From an uncultured Prevotella sp. (lineage in GTDB: Bacteria > Bacteroidota > Bacteroidia > Bacteroidales > Bacteroidaceae), in contig UQRP01000020.1 of NCBI GenBank assembly GCA_900543585.1, positions 1 to 46,685 of the forward strand: DNA of 46,685 bases. Reading direction: 5' to 3'. The position numbers and the translations under genes were made by a program. A model generated the notes under the pieces. The model was not told where the DNA came from. It saw nothing but the letters and a program-made list of their open reading frames with translations, and made no database searches. Positions 1-8,436 of the stretch are shown here, one piece after another. Numbering within the stretch: the first letter of the stretch is position 1; every line of letters begins with the position of its first letter.

Positions 1-32
1 GCCCGTTCGACGACCTGGGGTCATTCATGGTG

Positions 33-49
33 TGACCCCTCCGGGGTCA
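33..49. repeat. short perfect hairpin TGACCCC-TCC-GGGGTCA
   Basis: Two perfect 7-base arms are separated by three bases. A further half-copy (GGGGTCA-like) lies just upstream at about 16-24. No T-run follows, so a terminator role is not supported. Whatever gene lies to the left is outside the window. Confidence 0.4.
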
Positions 50-97
50 GTGCTCTATCGCCGTTACGTACTTTCCCTTGCAAGAGACATCGTCAAA

Positions 98-268
98 CAA
101 TTGTTAGCCGAACTGCTGACAATTGTTAGCCAAACTGCCGACAGTTGTTAGCCAAACTGCTGACAATTGTTAGCCAAACTGCTGACAATTGTTAGCCAAA
201 CTGCTGACAATTGTTTGCCAAACTGCTGACAGTTGTTAGCCAAACTGCTGACAATTGTTTGACGTGCG
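98..268. repeat. 22-bp tandem repeat array, about 8 copies, each with a 16-bp dyad
   Basis: Copies begin at 98, 120, 142, 164, 186, 208, 230 and 252, an exact 22-base period. Each contains a nearly perfect 16-base dyad, GCTGACAATTGTTAGC, with core ACAATTGT, followed by a 6-base linker CAAACT. Copies 3 and 7 carry CAGTTG instead of CAATTG, and copies 6 and 8 have TTTG in place of TTAG. The period is about two helical turns, so the dyads lie on nearly one face of the DNA. There are no unique spacers, so it is not a CRISPR. It ends about 250 bases before the glpA promoter; function unknown. Confidence 0.9.
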
Positions 269-512
269 TCAACAATTGATTAATGTTATGTAACCGATTG
301 TTGATGTTACGTTAATTTATTTTGCGGTCTGCCGTTCCCATTTTCGTTAGCAAGACATTTGACTGGACTTCCGGACTTCTGGTCTTCAGAAGTTCTTCCG
401 GCCTTCTGAATCTTCTTTCTTCCCCTATTCTCCCATTTTGTACGCACACAGTCTTAACGGCTCTATAATGATGCAAAAATGCGTTAAAATAGTTGGAGCG
501 TATTGATATTCT
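269..512. other. AT-rich intergenic stretch with an imperfect hairpin at 371-401
   Basis: No gene is visible here. Further AACAATTGATT and CGATTGTTGATG half-motifs at about 270-305 look like decayed ends of the upstream array. At 371-401, CCGG-ACTTCTG and CAGAAGT-(4 nt)-CCGG can fold into a stem. There is no T-run, and nothing else is recognised. Confidence 0.4.
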
Positions 513-523
513 TCCTATCTTTG
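493..523 (+). promoter_or_regulatory. Bacteroidetes-type promoter for the glp cluster
   Basis: TTG at 493-495, 20 bases, then TATCTTTG at 516-523 matches the sigma-AB consensus of Bacteroidetes. It would give a 5' leader of roughly 145 bases before glpA, long enough to hold a control element, although none is recognised. Confidence 0.6.
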
Positions 524-678
524 TTGCGAAAGAAAGGCAAAGCGAAACAAAAGATTGTTATCGAAACACCACGTTGGGTAAATCGAAACACATACAACAC
601 TTCCGTTGACATTTGCAACAGTTCTCTTATAGCCCCAATGAAGAGAACGATAATTAACGACGCTGAAAACTAAAAGAT

Positions 679-2307
679 ATGAAAACAGGAATCTCAAGCC
701 AGGAATATGATGTCATCATCATAGGTGGTGGTATTACCGGAGCGGGAACGGCCCGCGACTGCGCCATGCGTGGTCTGAAGGTGCTGTTGGTAGAGAAGAA
801 AGACTTCACCAATGGTGCTACGGGCCGTAACCATGGTCTGCTGCATTCCGGTGCACGTTATGCTGTCACCGATGGTGAGTCGGCATCAGAGTGTATCAAG
901 GAGAACACCATCCTCAGGCGTATCGCCCGACACTGTGTAGACCCTACCGACGGTCTGTTCATCACGTTGCCGGAAGATGACCTGAGTTACCAGAAAACAT
1001 TCATTGAGGCCTGCCATAAGGCTGGCATCCGTGCCGACGCCATAGACCCTGAGGAGGCCAAGCGCATCGAGCCCGCCGTCAACCCCGACCTCATCGGTGC
1101 CGTCCGGGTGCCTGATGCATCCATCGACCCCTTCCGACTGACCATCGCCAACATCGTCGACGCCCGCCGTCACGGGGCCACGATACTCAACTGGCATGAG
1201 GTGACCTCTTTTATTATAGAGAATGGCCGCGTCCTCGGTGTACACCTTCGCGACAACCGTACGGGTGCCGAGCAGGAGGTCAGAGCACGCCTTGTCATCA
1301 ATGCCGCCGGCATCTGGGGACATCTCGTGGCACAGCTCGCCGGACTCACCATCAACATGTTCCCCGCCAAGGGAACGCTCCTCATCTTTGGACACAGAGT
1401 CAACAACATGGTCATCAACCGCTGCCGCAAGCCGGGTAATGGCGACATCCTCGTCCCCGACGACACCGTCTGCGTCATCGGCACCACCTCCGACCGCGTG
1501 CCTTACGATACCATTGACGACCTGCCCATCACGGCACAGGAGGTCGACGTCCTGCTCTCAGAGGGTGCTGCCATGGTACCGTCGCTGAACACCACACGTA
1601 TCCTCCGCGCCTACACCGGCGTCCGTCCTCTCGTGGCTTCCGACAACGACCCCTCGGGCCGTAGCATCAGCCGTGGCATCGTGCTCCTCGACCATGAGAC
1701 ACGTGACGGTCTGGCCGGTCTCATCACCATCACAGGCGGAAAGATGATGACCTACCGTATGATGGCTGAGGTCGCCACAGACCTGGCCTGCAAGAAGCTT
1801 GGTGTAGATAAGAAATGTGAGACGGCGACGACACCGCTCCCCGGCAGCGAGGAGAACAGCATCGAACCGTCACATCCCGATACTCCCGTCGACTACTCCG
1901 CTATGGACTTCTACACCCGTCAGGTGCAGCTCGGTCGTCATGGCACCGCCACGAAGAAGATTGCCGACAAGACCGTCTTCGACCGCTCGCTGGTCTGCGA
2001 ATGTGAGCAGGTCACCGTTGGTGAGGTGAAATATGCCGTCGACGAGCTCCATGTCCACAACCTCGTCAGCCTGCGCCGCCGTACCCGCGTCGGTATGGGC
2101 ACCTGCCAGTCAGAGCTCTGTGCGGCCCGTGCCGCCGGCGTTCTCTGTGCACTCAACCACAACGCGGAGCGTGAGCGGGGCGACTTAGCCGCCTTCCTCC
2201 AGGAACGCTGGAAAGGTCTCGAACCCGTCGCATGGGGTGACACCTTGGCTGAGGCTCAGCTCATGCAGACAGTGTATAAAGGAATGTGTAGATTAACAAA
2301 AAGCTAA
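679..2307 (+). CDS. glpA: anaerobic glycerol-3-phosphate dehydrogenase subunit A
   Basis: This is the catalytic FAD subunit that oxidises sn-glycerol 3-phosphate to dihydroxyacetone phosphate, as part of the membrane-associated GlpABC complex that passes electrons to quinones. The 542 residues match the usual GlpA length. An N-terminal FAD-binding motif (IIIGGGITGAGTARD, about residues 13-27) is followed by the DAO-fold body with a GATGRNHGLLHSGARY block. The C-terminal part carries the BFD-like cysteine cluster (CECEQ near 438 and CQSELC near 479), which likely holds an Fe-S centre. The start has only an A-rich leader, as is usual in this phylum. glpB and glpC follow closely, supporting the assignment. 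Confidence 0.95.
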   Translation: MKTGISSQEYDVIIIGGGITGAGTARDCAMRGLKVLLVEKKDFTNGATGRNHGLLHSGARYAVTDGESASECIKENTILRRIARHCVDPTDGLFITLPEDDLSYQKTFIEACHKAGIRADAIDPEEAKRIEPAVNPDLIGAVRVPDASIDPFRLTIANIVDARRHGATILNWHEVTSFIIENGRVLGVHLRDNRTGAEQEVRARLVINAAGIWGHLVAQLAGLTINMFPAKGTLLIFGHRVNNMVINRCRKPGNGDILVPDDTVCVIGTTSDRVPYDTIDDLPITAQEVDVLLSEGAAMVPSLNTTRILRAYTGVRPLVASDNDPSGRSISRGIVLLDHETRDGLAGLITITGGKMMTYRMMAEVATDLACKKLGVDKKCETATTPLPGSEENSIEPSHPDTPVDYSAMDFYTRQVQLGRHGTATKKIADKTVFDRSLVCECEQVTVGEVKYAVDELHVHNLVSLRRRTRVGMGTCQSELCAARAAGVLCALNHNAERERGDLAAFLQERWKGLEPVAWGDTLAEAQLMQTVYKGMCRLTKS

Positions 2308-2364
2308 AGTGATAGTGATGTACACTATACATTACACATTACACACTATACATTATTCATTACT

Positions 2365-3597
2365 ATGAAATTCGATACTATTATAATAGGTGGCGGTCTC
2401 ACCGCCCTTACCGCCGGCATCCGTCTTGCCAAGGCCAATCAACAGGTGGCGGTGATTGGAACTGGTCAGAGTTCTCTGCTCTTTAACTCCGGAACCTTCG
2501 ACCTCCTCGGCTACGATGCTGAGGGCAAGGAGGTAACGAATCCCCTTGAGGCCATCGTCTCCCTTCCTGCAGGTCATCCTTATCATAAGGTCAGCGACAT
2601 CCGTGGCACCATCGCCGAGGCTAAGGAGTTGCTCAGCGAGGCCGGCATCATCGCCGCCGGTGACGACAGCTACAACCACTACCGCCTCTCACCCATCGGT
2701 ATGCAGGCTCCGACCTGGCTCTCCTTGGATGGCATGCTCACGACAGACGGCAAGACACTGCCTTATAAGGATGTTGTCTTAGCCAATATCGAGGGCTTCC
2801 TCGACTTCCATACTGAGTTCCTGCGCCCCGCTTTGGAGCAGCTTGGCGCCCATGTCACGGTGAGCACCTTCACCACTCCCGAGCTTACGAAGGCACGCAA
2901 GAGCCCCTCTGAGTTCCGCGCCACCACCATCGGCAACTACCTCGACAACCGCGAGGCCGCCATGAACCTTGCCCCGGCCCTCAACGCCCTGCCCAAGGCC
3001 GACGCCATCATCATCCCTGCTATCCTCGGACTCCGTGGCGACATCGCCCAGACCATCGTCCGCGAGCAGGTGAAGACACCAGTGCTGAGTCTGGCCACCA
3101 TGCACCCCTCCCGCTGTGGCATGCGCATCCAGGAACAGCTGCGCCGCCGCTTCACAGACCTCGGTGGTGAGGTATTCCTCAGCGACACCGTGGAGCGCGC
3201 CGACATCGACGGTGGCACCGTCAAAGCCGTCTATACCCATAACATGGTCGAGGAGCCCCTTCAGGCCGACAACTTCATTCTCGCTACAGGGTCGTTTATG
3301 AGTCGCGGACTCTCCAGCAACTATCAGACAGTATGGGAACCCATCTTCCATGCCGACGTCAACGCCTCGAAGAATCGTGGCGATTGGCACGACCCGAAGT
3401 TCTTCAACACCCAGGCCTTCCTCTCCTATGGTGTTGTCACCGACGACAAGCTCCATGTCATCAAGGACGGCAGTCCCGTCAGCAACCTCTACGCCGTCGG
3501 TACCATCCTTGCCGATAATGACTTCAACCACTATGCTGACCACGAAGGTGTGGACATGCTCACAGCTCTCGAAGCTGCTAAAAACATACTACTATGA
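2365..3597 (+). CDS. glpB: anaerobic glycerol-3-phosphate dehydrogenase subunit B
   Basis: The 410-residue flavoprotein subunit of the GlpABC dehydrogenase, thought to relay electrons from GlpA. A dinucleotide-binding motif (IIIGGGLTALTAGIRLA) sits at residues 6-22. A second glycine-containing strand near the C terminus (NLYAVGTILADNDF) resembles the FAD-contacting end of the fold. It begins 57 bases after glpA, across a stretch rich in short TACATTA-like repeats, and its stop overlaps the glpC start (ATGA), so B and C are probably translationally coupled. Confidence 0.93.
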   Translation: MKFDTIIIGGGLTALTAGIRLAKANQQVAVIGTGQSSLLFNSGTFDLLGYDAEGKEVTNPLEAIVSLPAGHPYHKVSDIRGTIAEAKELLSEAGIIAAGDDSYNHYRLSPIGMQAPTWLSLDGMLTTDGKTLPYKDVVLANIEGFLDFHTEFLRPALEQLGAHVTVSTFTTPELTKARKSPSEFRATTIGNYLDNREAAMNLAPALNALPKADAIIIPAILGLRGDIAQTIVREQVKTPVLSLATMHPSRCGMRIQEQLRRRFTDLGGEVFLSDTVERADIDGGTVKAVYTHNMVEEPLQADNFILATGSFMSRGLSSNYQTVWEPIFHADVNASKNRGDWHDPKFFNTQAFLSYGVVTDDKLHVIKDGSPVSNLYAVGTILADNDFNHYADHEGVDMLTALEAAKNILL

Positions 3598-4862
3598 ACG
3601 CAAAGACTCAACTTTCCAGCATATCCGGACACGAGCTTGAACAGTGTCTCAAATGTACCATCTGCACCGTCTACTGCCCTGTGGCAGCCGTGGAGCCGAA
3701 CTATCCGGGTCCTAAGCAGTGTGGTCCTGACATGGAGCGCTACCGCCTGAAAGATGGTGGCACCCGCTTCTTCGAGGAGAACCTCAAGCTCTGCCTGAAC
3801 TGCAAGCGCTGCGAGGTGGCCTGCCCCAACGGTGTGAAGATTGCCGACATCATCCAGGCTGCCCGCATCAACTACAGCACCCATAGACCCAGCCTCCGCG
3901 ACTGGGCTCTGGCCAACACCGACATCGTCGGCACCCTGGCCCACAGCCTCGCCCCCATCACCAACTTCGCCTTAGGGCTGAGCCCGGTGAAGAGCATCAT
4001 GCACGCCGTGCTGAAGATAGACAAGCACCGCCAGTTCCCGTCCTACTCCTTCAAGACCTTCGAGTCCTGGTTTAAGAGCCAGGCCGCCCAGCAGACAGTG
4101 TTTAAGAAGCAGGTGAGCTACTTCCACGGCTGCTACGCCAATTACAACTATCCGAAGCTCGGTAAGGACTTTGTGAAGATTATGAACGCCTGCGGCTATG
4201 GCGTCCGTCTCTTGGAGAAGGAGCGCTGCTGCGGTGTCGCCCTCATCGCCAACGGCATGCCCGGTCAGGCTAAGAAGCAGGGCGAGCTCAACATCCACTC
4301 CATGGAGAAGGCCGTCGCCAACGGTGACATGATTCTCACCACGAGCTCCACCTGCACCTTCACCATGCGCGACGAATATCCCGAGCTGCTGAAGATTGAC
4401 AACGCCAAGGTGCGCCAGAGCCTGATGCTCGCCACTCGCTTCCTCTACCAGAAGATAGAGAGCGGCGAGATAAAGCTCGCCTTCCGCAAGGACTACCACA
4501 AGCGCGTGGCTTACCACTTCGCCTGCCACATGGAGAAGATGGGGTGGTCGCACTACTCTACGGCCTTGCTGCGCATGATCCCCGGCGTGGAGCTGACACT
4601 CCTTGAGAGCCACTGCTGCGGCATCGCCGGCACCTACGGTTTCAAGCGCGAGAACTATGAGCGGGCACAGGCCATCGGCAAGCCACTCTTCGACAATATC
4701 AAGAATGTCAACCCCGACTGCGTGTCTACGGACTGTGAGACCTGTAAGTGGCAGATAGAGATGTCGACGGGCTATCCCGTAGAGAATCCTATCTCCATCA
4801 TCGCCGACGCCCTCGATGTCGACGAGACTAAAGTCCTCAACATGAATAATTCTAACAAATGA
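3594..4862 (+). CDS. glpC: anaerobic glycerol-3-phosphate dehydrogenase subunit C, iron-sulfur
   Basis: This subunit anchors the dehydrogenase at the membrane and carries electrons to quinone. Two ferredoxin-type cysteine sets are visible near the N terminus (CLKCTICTVYCP at about residue 18 and CLNCKRCEVACP at about 65). They are followed by two CCG-type cysteine-rich domains with CCGVALIANG near 206 and CCGIAGTYGF near 341, as in heterodisulfide-reductase-like subunits. The length, 422 residues, is slightly more than the enterobacterial protein. Its start overlaps the glpB stop by four bases. Confidence 0.93.
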   Translation: MNAKTQLSSISGHELEQCLKCTICTVYCPVAAVEPNYPGPKQCGPDMERYRLKDGGTRFFEENLKLCLNCKRCEVACPNGVKIADIIQAARINYSTHRPSLRDWALANTDIVGTLAHSLAPITNFALGLSPVKSIMHAVLKIDKHRQFPSYSFKTFESWFKSQAAQQTVFKKQVSYFHGCYANYNYPKLGKDFVKIMNACGYGVRLLEKERCCGVALIANGMPGQAKKQGELNIHSMEKAVANGDMILTTSSTCTFTMRDEYPELLKIDNAKVRQSLMLATRFLYQKIESGEIKLAFRKDYHKRVAYHFACHMEKMGWSHYSTALLRMIPGVELTLLESHCCGIAGTYGFKRENYERAQAIGKPLFDNIKNVNPDCVSTDCETCKWQIEMSTGYPVENPISIIADALDVDETKVLNMNNSNK

Positions 4863-4931
4863 GGCAATAACTTCCCCACGAGAGAGTTATAATAGAAAAC
4901 GATTTATACAACCTTTAAAACCAACAAAACT

Positions 4932-6425
4932 ATGGACGAGAAAAAGTACATCCTGGCCCTCGACCAGGGAACGACGAGCTCCAGAGCCATCGTCTTCGAT
5001 CACAATGGACAAATCTGCTCAGTAGCACAGAAAGAGTTCACACAGTACTTCCCCAAACCCGGATGGGTGGAGCATGACGCCAACGAGATTTGGTCGAGTG
5101 AGGCCAGCGTCATCGCCGAGGCAATCACGCAGATAGACATCAACGGTAAGGATATCGCCGCCATCGGTATCACCAACCAGCGTGAGACCACCATCGTATG
5201 GGATATCGACACCGAGGAGCCTATCTACCACGCCATCGTCTGGCAGGATCGCCGTACGGCCGAGTACTGCGACAAGCTGAAGGCTCAGGGTCTCGTCGAT
5301 AAGGTTCGCGAGAAGACAGGTCTTATCATCGACGCCTACTTCTCCGGTACAAAGATTAAATGGATTCTCGATAATGTCCCCGGTGCCCGCAAGCGTGCAG
5401 AGATGGGCAAGCTGCGCTTCGGTAATGTCGACTCCTGGCTCATCTGGCGCCTGACACGCGGTACAGCCCATGTCACCGATGTCACCAACGCTTCCCGTAC
5501 CATGCTCTTCAATATCAACACCCTGCAGTGGGATGACGACCTGTTGAAGCTTCTTGACATTCCTCGCTCTATGATGCCTGAGGTGAAGAGCAGCTCAGAG
5601 GTTATGGCTCACACCAAGACCACTATCTTCGCCCATGAGGTGCCTATCGCCGGTGTTGCCGGTGACCAGCAGGCCGCCCTCTTCGGTCAGATATGTATCG
5701 AGCCGGGTTCCATCAAGAACACCTACGGCACTGGTTGCTTCGTTATGCTGAACGTCGGCGAGAAGCCCGTGCTCTCCAAGAACAACCTCCTCACCACGGT
5801 AGCGTGGAAGATAGGTGATAAGGTCAACTACGCCCTCGAGGGCTCTATCTACGTCGGCGGCAGCGTCGTGCAGTGGATACGTGACGGCCTCGGATTTATC
5901 AAGAGCAGCAGTGAGATAGAGGAACTGGCCTCTACCGTCCCTGACAGCGGCGGTGTCTATTTCGTTCCGGCCCTCACCGGTCTGGCTGCTCCTTACTGGG
6001 ATCCATATGCCCGCGGCCTCATCTGCGGTATCACCCGCGGCACCACACGCGCTCATATCGCCCGTGCAGCCCTCGACGGCATTGCCTTCCAGACCTACGA
6101 CATCGCCCAGGCTATGGCTAAGGATATGAATGCTCCGCTGACAGAGCTCAAGGTTGACGGTGGTGCTTCCCGCAACAACCTGCTCATGCAGTTCCAGGCC
6201 AACCTCCTCGGCATCAACGTCGTACGTCCGAAGATCACAGAGACTACAGCCCTTGGCGCTGCTTACCTCGCCGGCCTGGCTGTCGGCTTCTGGGAGAATA
6301 TCGACGAGCTGAAGAAACAGTGGCAGGTGGAGCGCACCTTCGAGCCTGTCAAGGACAGCCCGGAGATTGAGGAAGCCAAGAAGGGTTGGGCTGAGGCTAT
6401 CAGCAGAACCCTGACAAAAAAGTAA
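4932..6425 (+). CDS. glpK: glycerol kinase
   Basis: It phosphorylates glycerol with ATP to sn-glycerol 3-phosphate, the substrate of the GlpABC enzyme encoded just upstream. The 497 residues are the standard size for a FGGY-family sugar kinase. The N-terminal ATPase motif (LALDQGTTSSRAIVFD, residues 9-24) and the C-terminal FGGY signature region (ELKVDGGASRNNLLMQ near 400) are intact. The start is the first ATG after an A-rich leader 69 bases from glpC. The 140-base gap before glpF holds a strong inverted repeat. Confidence 0.95.
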   Translation: MDEKKYILALDQGTTSSRAIVFDHNGQICSVAQKEFTQYFPKPGWVEHDANEIWSSEASVIAEAITQIDINGKDIAAIGITNQRETTIVWDIDTEEPIYHAIVWQDRRTAEYCDKLKAQGLVDKVREKTGLIIDAYFSGTKIKWILDNVPGARKRAEMGKLRFGNVDSWLIWRLTRGTAHVTDVTNASRTMLFNINTLQWDDDLLKLLDIPRSMMPEVKSSSEVMAHTKTTIFAHEVPIAGVAGDQQAALFGQICIEPGSIKNTYGTGCFVMLNVGEKPVLSKNNLLTTVAWKIGDKVNYALEGSIYVGGSVVQWIRDGLGFIKSSSEIEELASTVPDSGGVYFVPALTGLAAPYWDPYARGLICGITRGTTRAHIARAALDGIAFQTYDIAQAMAKDMNAPLTELKVDGGASRNNLLMQFQANLLGINVVRPKITETTALGAAYLAGLAVGFWENIDELKKQWQVERTFEPVKDSPEIEEAKKGWAEAISRTLTKK

Positions 6426-6452
6426 CTCATTTTGGGAATTGTTAGAATTGAC

Positions 6453-6513
6453 GTAGAATACAGAGGATAATAGGATACCAACTGTGAAGTCCTATCCTAT
6501 TATCCTATTCTAC
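6453..6513. repeat. long inverted repeat between glpK and glpF
   Basis: The left arm GTAGAATA-cag-aGGATAATAGGATA (6453-6477) pairs with TATCCTATTATCC-T-ATTCTAC (6493-6513), leaving a loop of about 15 bases. No T-run follows, so this looks like an RNA processing or stability hairpin, or a small mobile palindrome, rather than an intrinsic terminator. Confidence 0.65.
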
Positions 6514-6567
6514 CGATACCGATTCCCCTAACCTTTATTATTGATAAATCTTTAAACTAAAACTATT

Positions 6568-7338
6568 ATGGATCCAGTATTAATGCATCTTTGTGCCCTT
6601 GAATTCCTCGGCACACTCATTCTCGTTCTCATGGGTGACGGCGTTTGCGCCGCATGTAATCTTAACAAGAGTAAGGCTCAGGGCGCCGGTTGGGTCGTCA
6701 TCGCCTTTGGATGGGGTCTCGCCGTGATGTCCGGTGTCTTCGTGGCTCACGAGAGTGGTGCCCACCTCAACCCTGCTGTCACCATCGGTCTGGCTTGCAC
6801 AGGCGGCTTCGGTACCTTCCTGGCTAACGCTGGTGTCACCGCTCCTTTGGCAACAAGCGTCATCGGTTATATCGTAGCTCAGATGCTTGGTGGTTTCTTG
6901 GGCGCCGTCCTGGTATGGCTCGTCTATCGCGACCACTTCAACATCACAGAGGACAAGGAAGCTGTGCTTGGTACTTACTGCACCATGCCGGCTATCGATC
7001 ACAAGGCTGCCAACTTCTTTACTGAGCTTGTCGCTACCTTCGTGCTGCTGATGATGATCATCGGTACCGGTCACTATGGTGACAACGTCGCCAATGTCGG
7101 TGCTGTCAGCGCATGGCCTATCACTGCCGTCATCGTCTCCTTGGGTATGTCGCTCGGCGGTCCTACCGGATACGCTATGAACCCTGCCCGTGACCTCTCA
7201 CCGCGTGTCGCTCATGCTATCCTGCCGATGGCTCACAAGCGTGACAGTGGCTGGGGCTACTCTTGGGTGCCTGTCTTCGGTCCTATCTGCGGCGCCATCA
7301 TCGCTGCCTTCGTAGGCAAGGCCTTCGGTCTCTGCTAA
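6568..7338 (+). CDS. glpF: glycerol facilitator, aquaglyceroporin family
   Basis: A 256-residue MIP-family channel for passive glycerol entry across the inner membrane. Both Asn-Pro-Ala boxes are present: HLNPAVTIG at about residues 67-75, and AMNPARDLSPRV near 209 with the Arg and Asp that line glycerol-conducting members. Six hydrophobic segments can be followed through the sequence. Its position after glpK supports glycerol rather than water as the substrate. The start ATG follows an A-rich stretch (AAACTAAAACTATT). Confidence 0.93.
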   Translation: MDPVLMHLCALEFLGTLILVLMGDGVCAACNLNKSKAQGAGWVVIAFGWGLAVMSGVFVAHESGAHLNPAVTIGLACTGGFGTFLANAGVTAPLATSVIGYIVAQMLGGFLGAVLVWLVYRDHFNITEDKEAVLGTYCTMPAIDHKAANFFTELVATFVLLMMIIGTGHYGDNVANVGAVSAWPITAVIVSLGMSLGGPTGYAMNPARDLSPRVAHAILPMAHKRDSGWGYSWVPVFGPICGAIIAAFVGKAFGLC

Positions 7339-7446
7339 ACGGCAACCATCTACCTTATTTTTTCTGGGAGTCCTGGAATCTCATGATGTAGGTTATACAG
7401 CGCCTTTCCGGGGCTCTCTCCTTTCCACTTCAATTATCATCTACCT

Positions 7447-8268
7447 ATGAAAAAGTTTTTCTTAGCAGCTCTCTGCCTTCTTGGCATGGCTGCAGTCCCC
7501 GCCCAGGCTCAGAAGTTACACGAGAATGCCAGTCTCGAGACCTCACACCTCTGGCGTGGCTTGGAGGTCGGTAACGGTCTTATCTTCAACAACGATGTCT
7601 CTATCTCCGACAACAACGGCCACTTCAAGTTTGGCTTGTGGGGCGGTATGTCTACCGACGGTGACTATAAGGAGGCTGATGTATACTTCAACTTTAACCA
7701 CAGCGGTTTCAACCTTGCTGTATGGGATCTGTGGAACTTCTCCGAGGGTATCCCCGGCAACGGCAAGTATTTCACATGGGCTGCCGACCGCACCTCTCAC
7801 CTGACCGATGTGGCTATCAGCTATGACTTCAAGCCGATGTGCAACTTCCCATTGACGTTGACATGGGCTACCCTCGTCCAGGGTCGTGACCGTGGTGAGC
7901 TTGCACGCTATGGTCAAAATAATGTACCTCTCCCAGAAGGTCAGCGTCAAGGAGAAATTGTCGACAAAGGCATTGCCCAAAACGTGTACTCTACCTTCGT
8001 GCAGGCAGCTTATCGTCTCTATGAGGACGAGAACTGGAATGTGGATGCTTCTGTAGGCGCTGCTTTCGCGCTGAATCCTTATGACAAGAAGTATGGCATG
8101 AACAACAACCTCTATGGCAAGCATGCTGGCGTGAACGACGTCCGTCTCGGCGCTACCTATAAGCTGAAGATTGGCAAGTACACACTGCCTGTGGGCGGTC
8201 AGATGATGTGGAACCCGGAGGCTTCAAAGGCTTACTTCCGCGCTACAGTGACATTACTCGACATTTAA
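7447..8268 (+). CDS. exported beta-barrel-like outer membrane protein next to the glp genes
   Basis: A 273-residue protein with a clear signal peptide (MKKFFLAALCLLGMAAVPAQAQ). The mature part consists of short amphipathic strands rich in aromatic and Gly/Asn residues, with an early HLWRGLEVGNGLIF segment resembling TorF/Gcw_chp-type putative porins. I do not recognise a precise family. It lies 108 bases after glpF on the same strand and is followed by a strong terminator, so it is probably the last gene of the glycerol cluster. A role as an outer membrane pore for glycerol or glycerophosphodiesters is inference from position only. Confidence 0.7.
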   Translation: MKKFFLAALCLLGMAAVPAQAQKLHENASLETSHLWRGLEVGNGLIFNNDVSISDNNGHFKFGLWGGMSTDGDYKEADVYFNFNHSGFNLAVWDLWNFSEGIPGNGKYFTWAADRTSHLTDVAISYDFKPMCNFPLTLTWATLVQGRDRGELARYGQNNVPLPEGQRQGEIVDKGIAQNVYSTFVQAAYRLYEDENWNVDASVGAAFALNPYDKKYGMNNNLYGKHAGVNDVRLGATYKLKIGKYTLPVGGQMMWNPEASKAYFRATVTLLDI

Positions 8269-8293
8269 TATCTTTATCTCAACCCTTCTCTCA

Positions 8294-8344
8294 GCGCCTG
8301 GCGCCCGGACAGCTATCACCATCCGGCGTCAGGCGCCTTTTTTT
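8294..8344 (+). terminator. intrinsic terminator after the glp cluster
   Basis: GCGCCTGGCGCCCGGA pairs with TCCGGCGTCAGGCGC across a loop of about 14 bases, followed by seven T residues (8338-8344). It separates the glp cluster from purD. Confidence 0.9.
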
Positions 8345-8364
8345 GAAAATATCCGCGCTATTCA

Positions 8365-8395
8365 TTTGCCCTATAGGAAAACATTTGTATCTTTG
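8365..8395 (+). promoter_or_regulatory. promoter of purD
   Basis: TTTG at 8365-8368, 19 bases, then TATCTTTG at 8388-8395: a full match to the Bacteroidetes consensus, 41 bases before the purD start. Confidence 0.75.
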
Positions 8396-8436
8396 CATAG
8401 TTTTTTATAGGGTACTCTATTTTTGTTAAGCGAGAT

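Noticed and set aside
98..268. CRISPR array
   Set aside because: The repeats are directly adjacent with a constant 6-base linker and no unique spacers; no cas genes are nearby. The same applies to 27091-27178.
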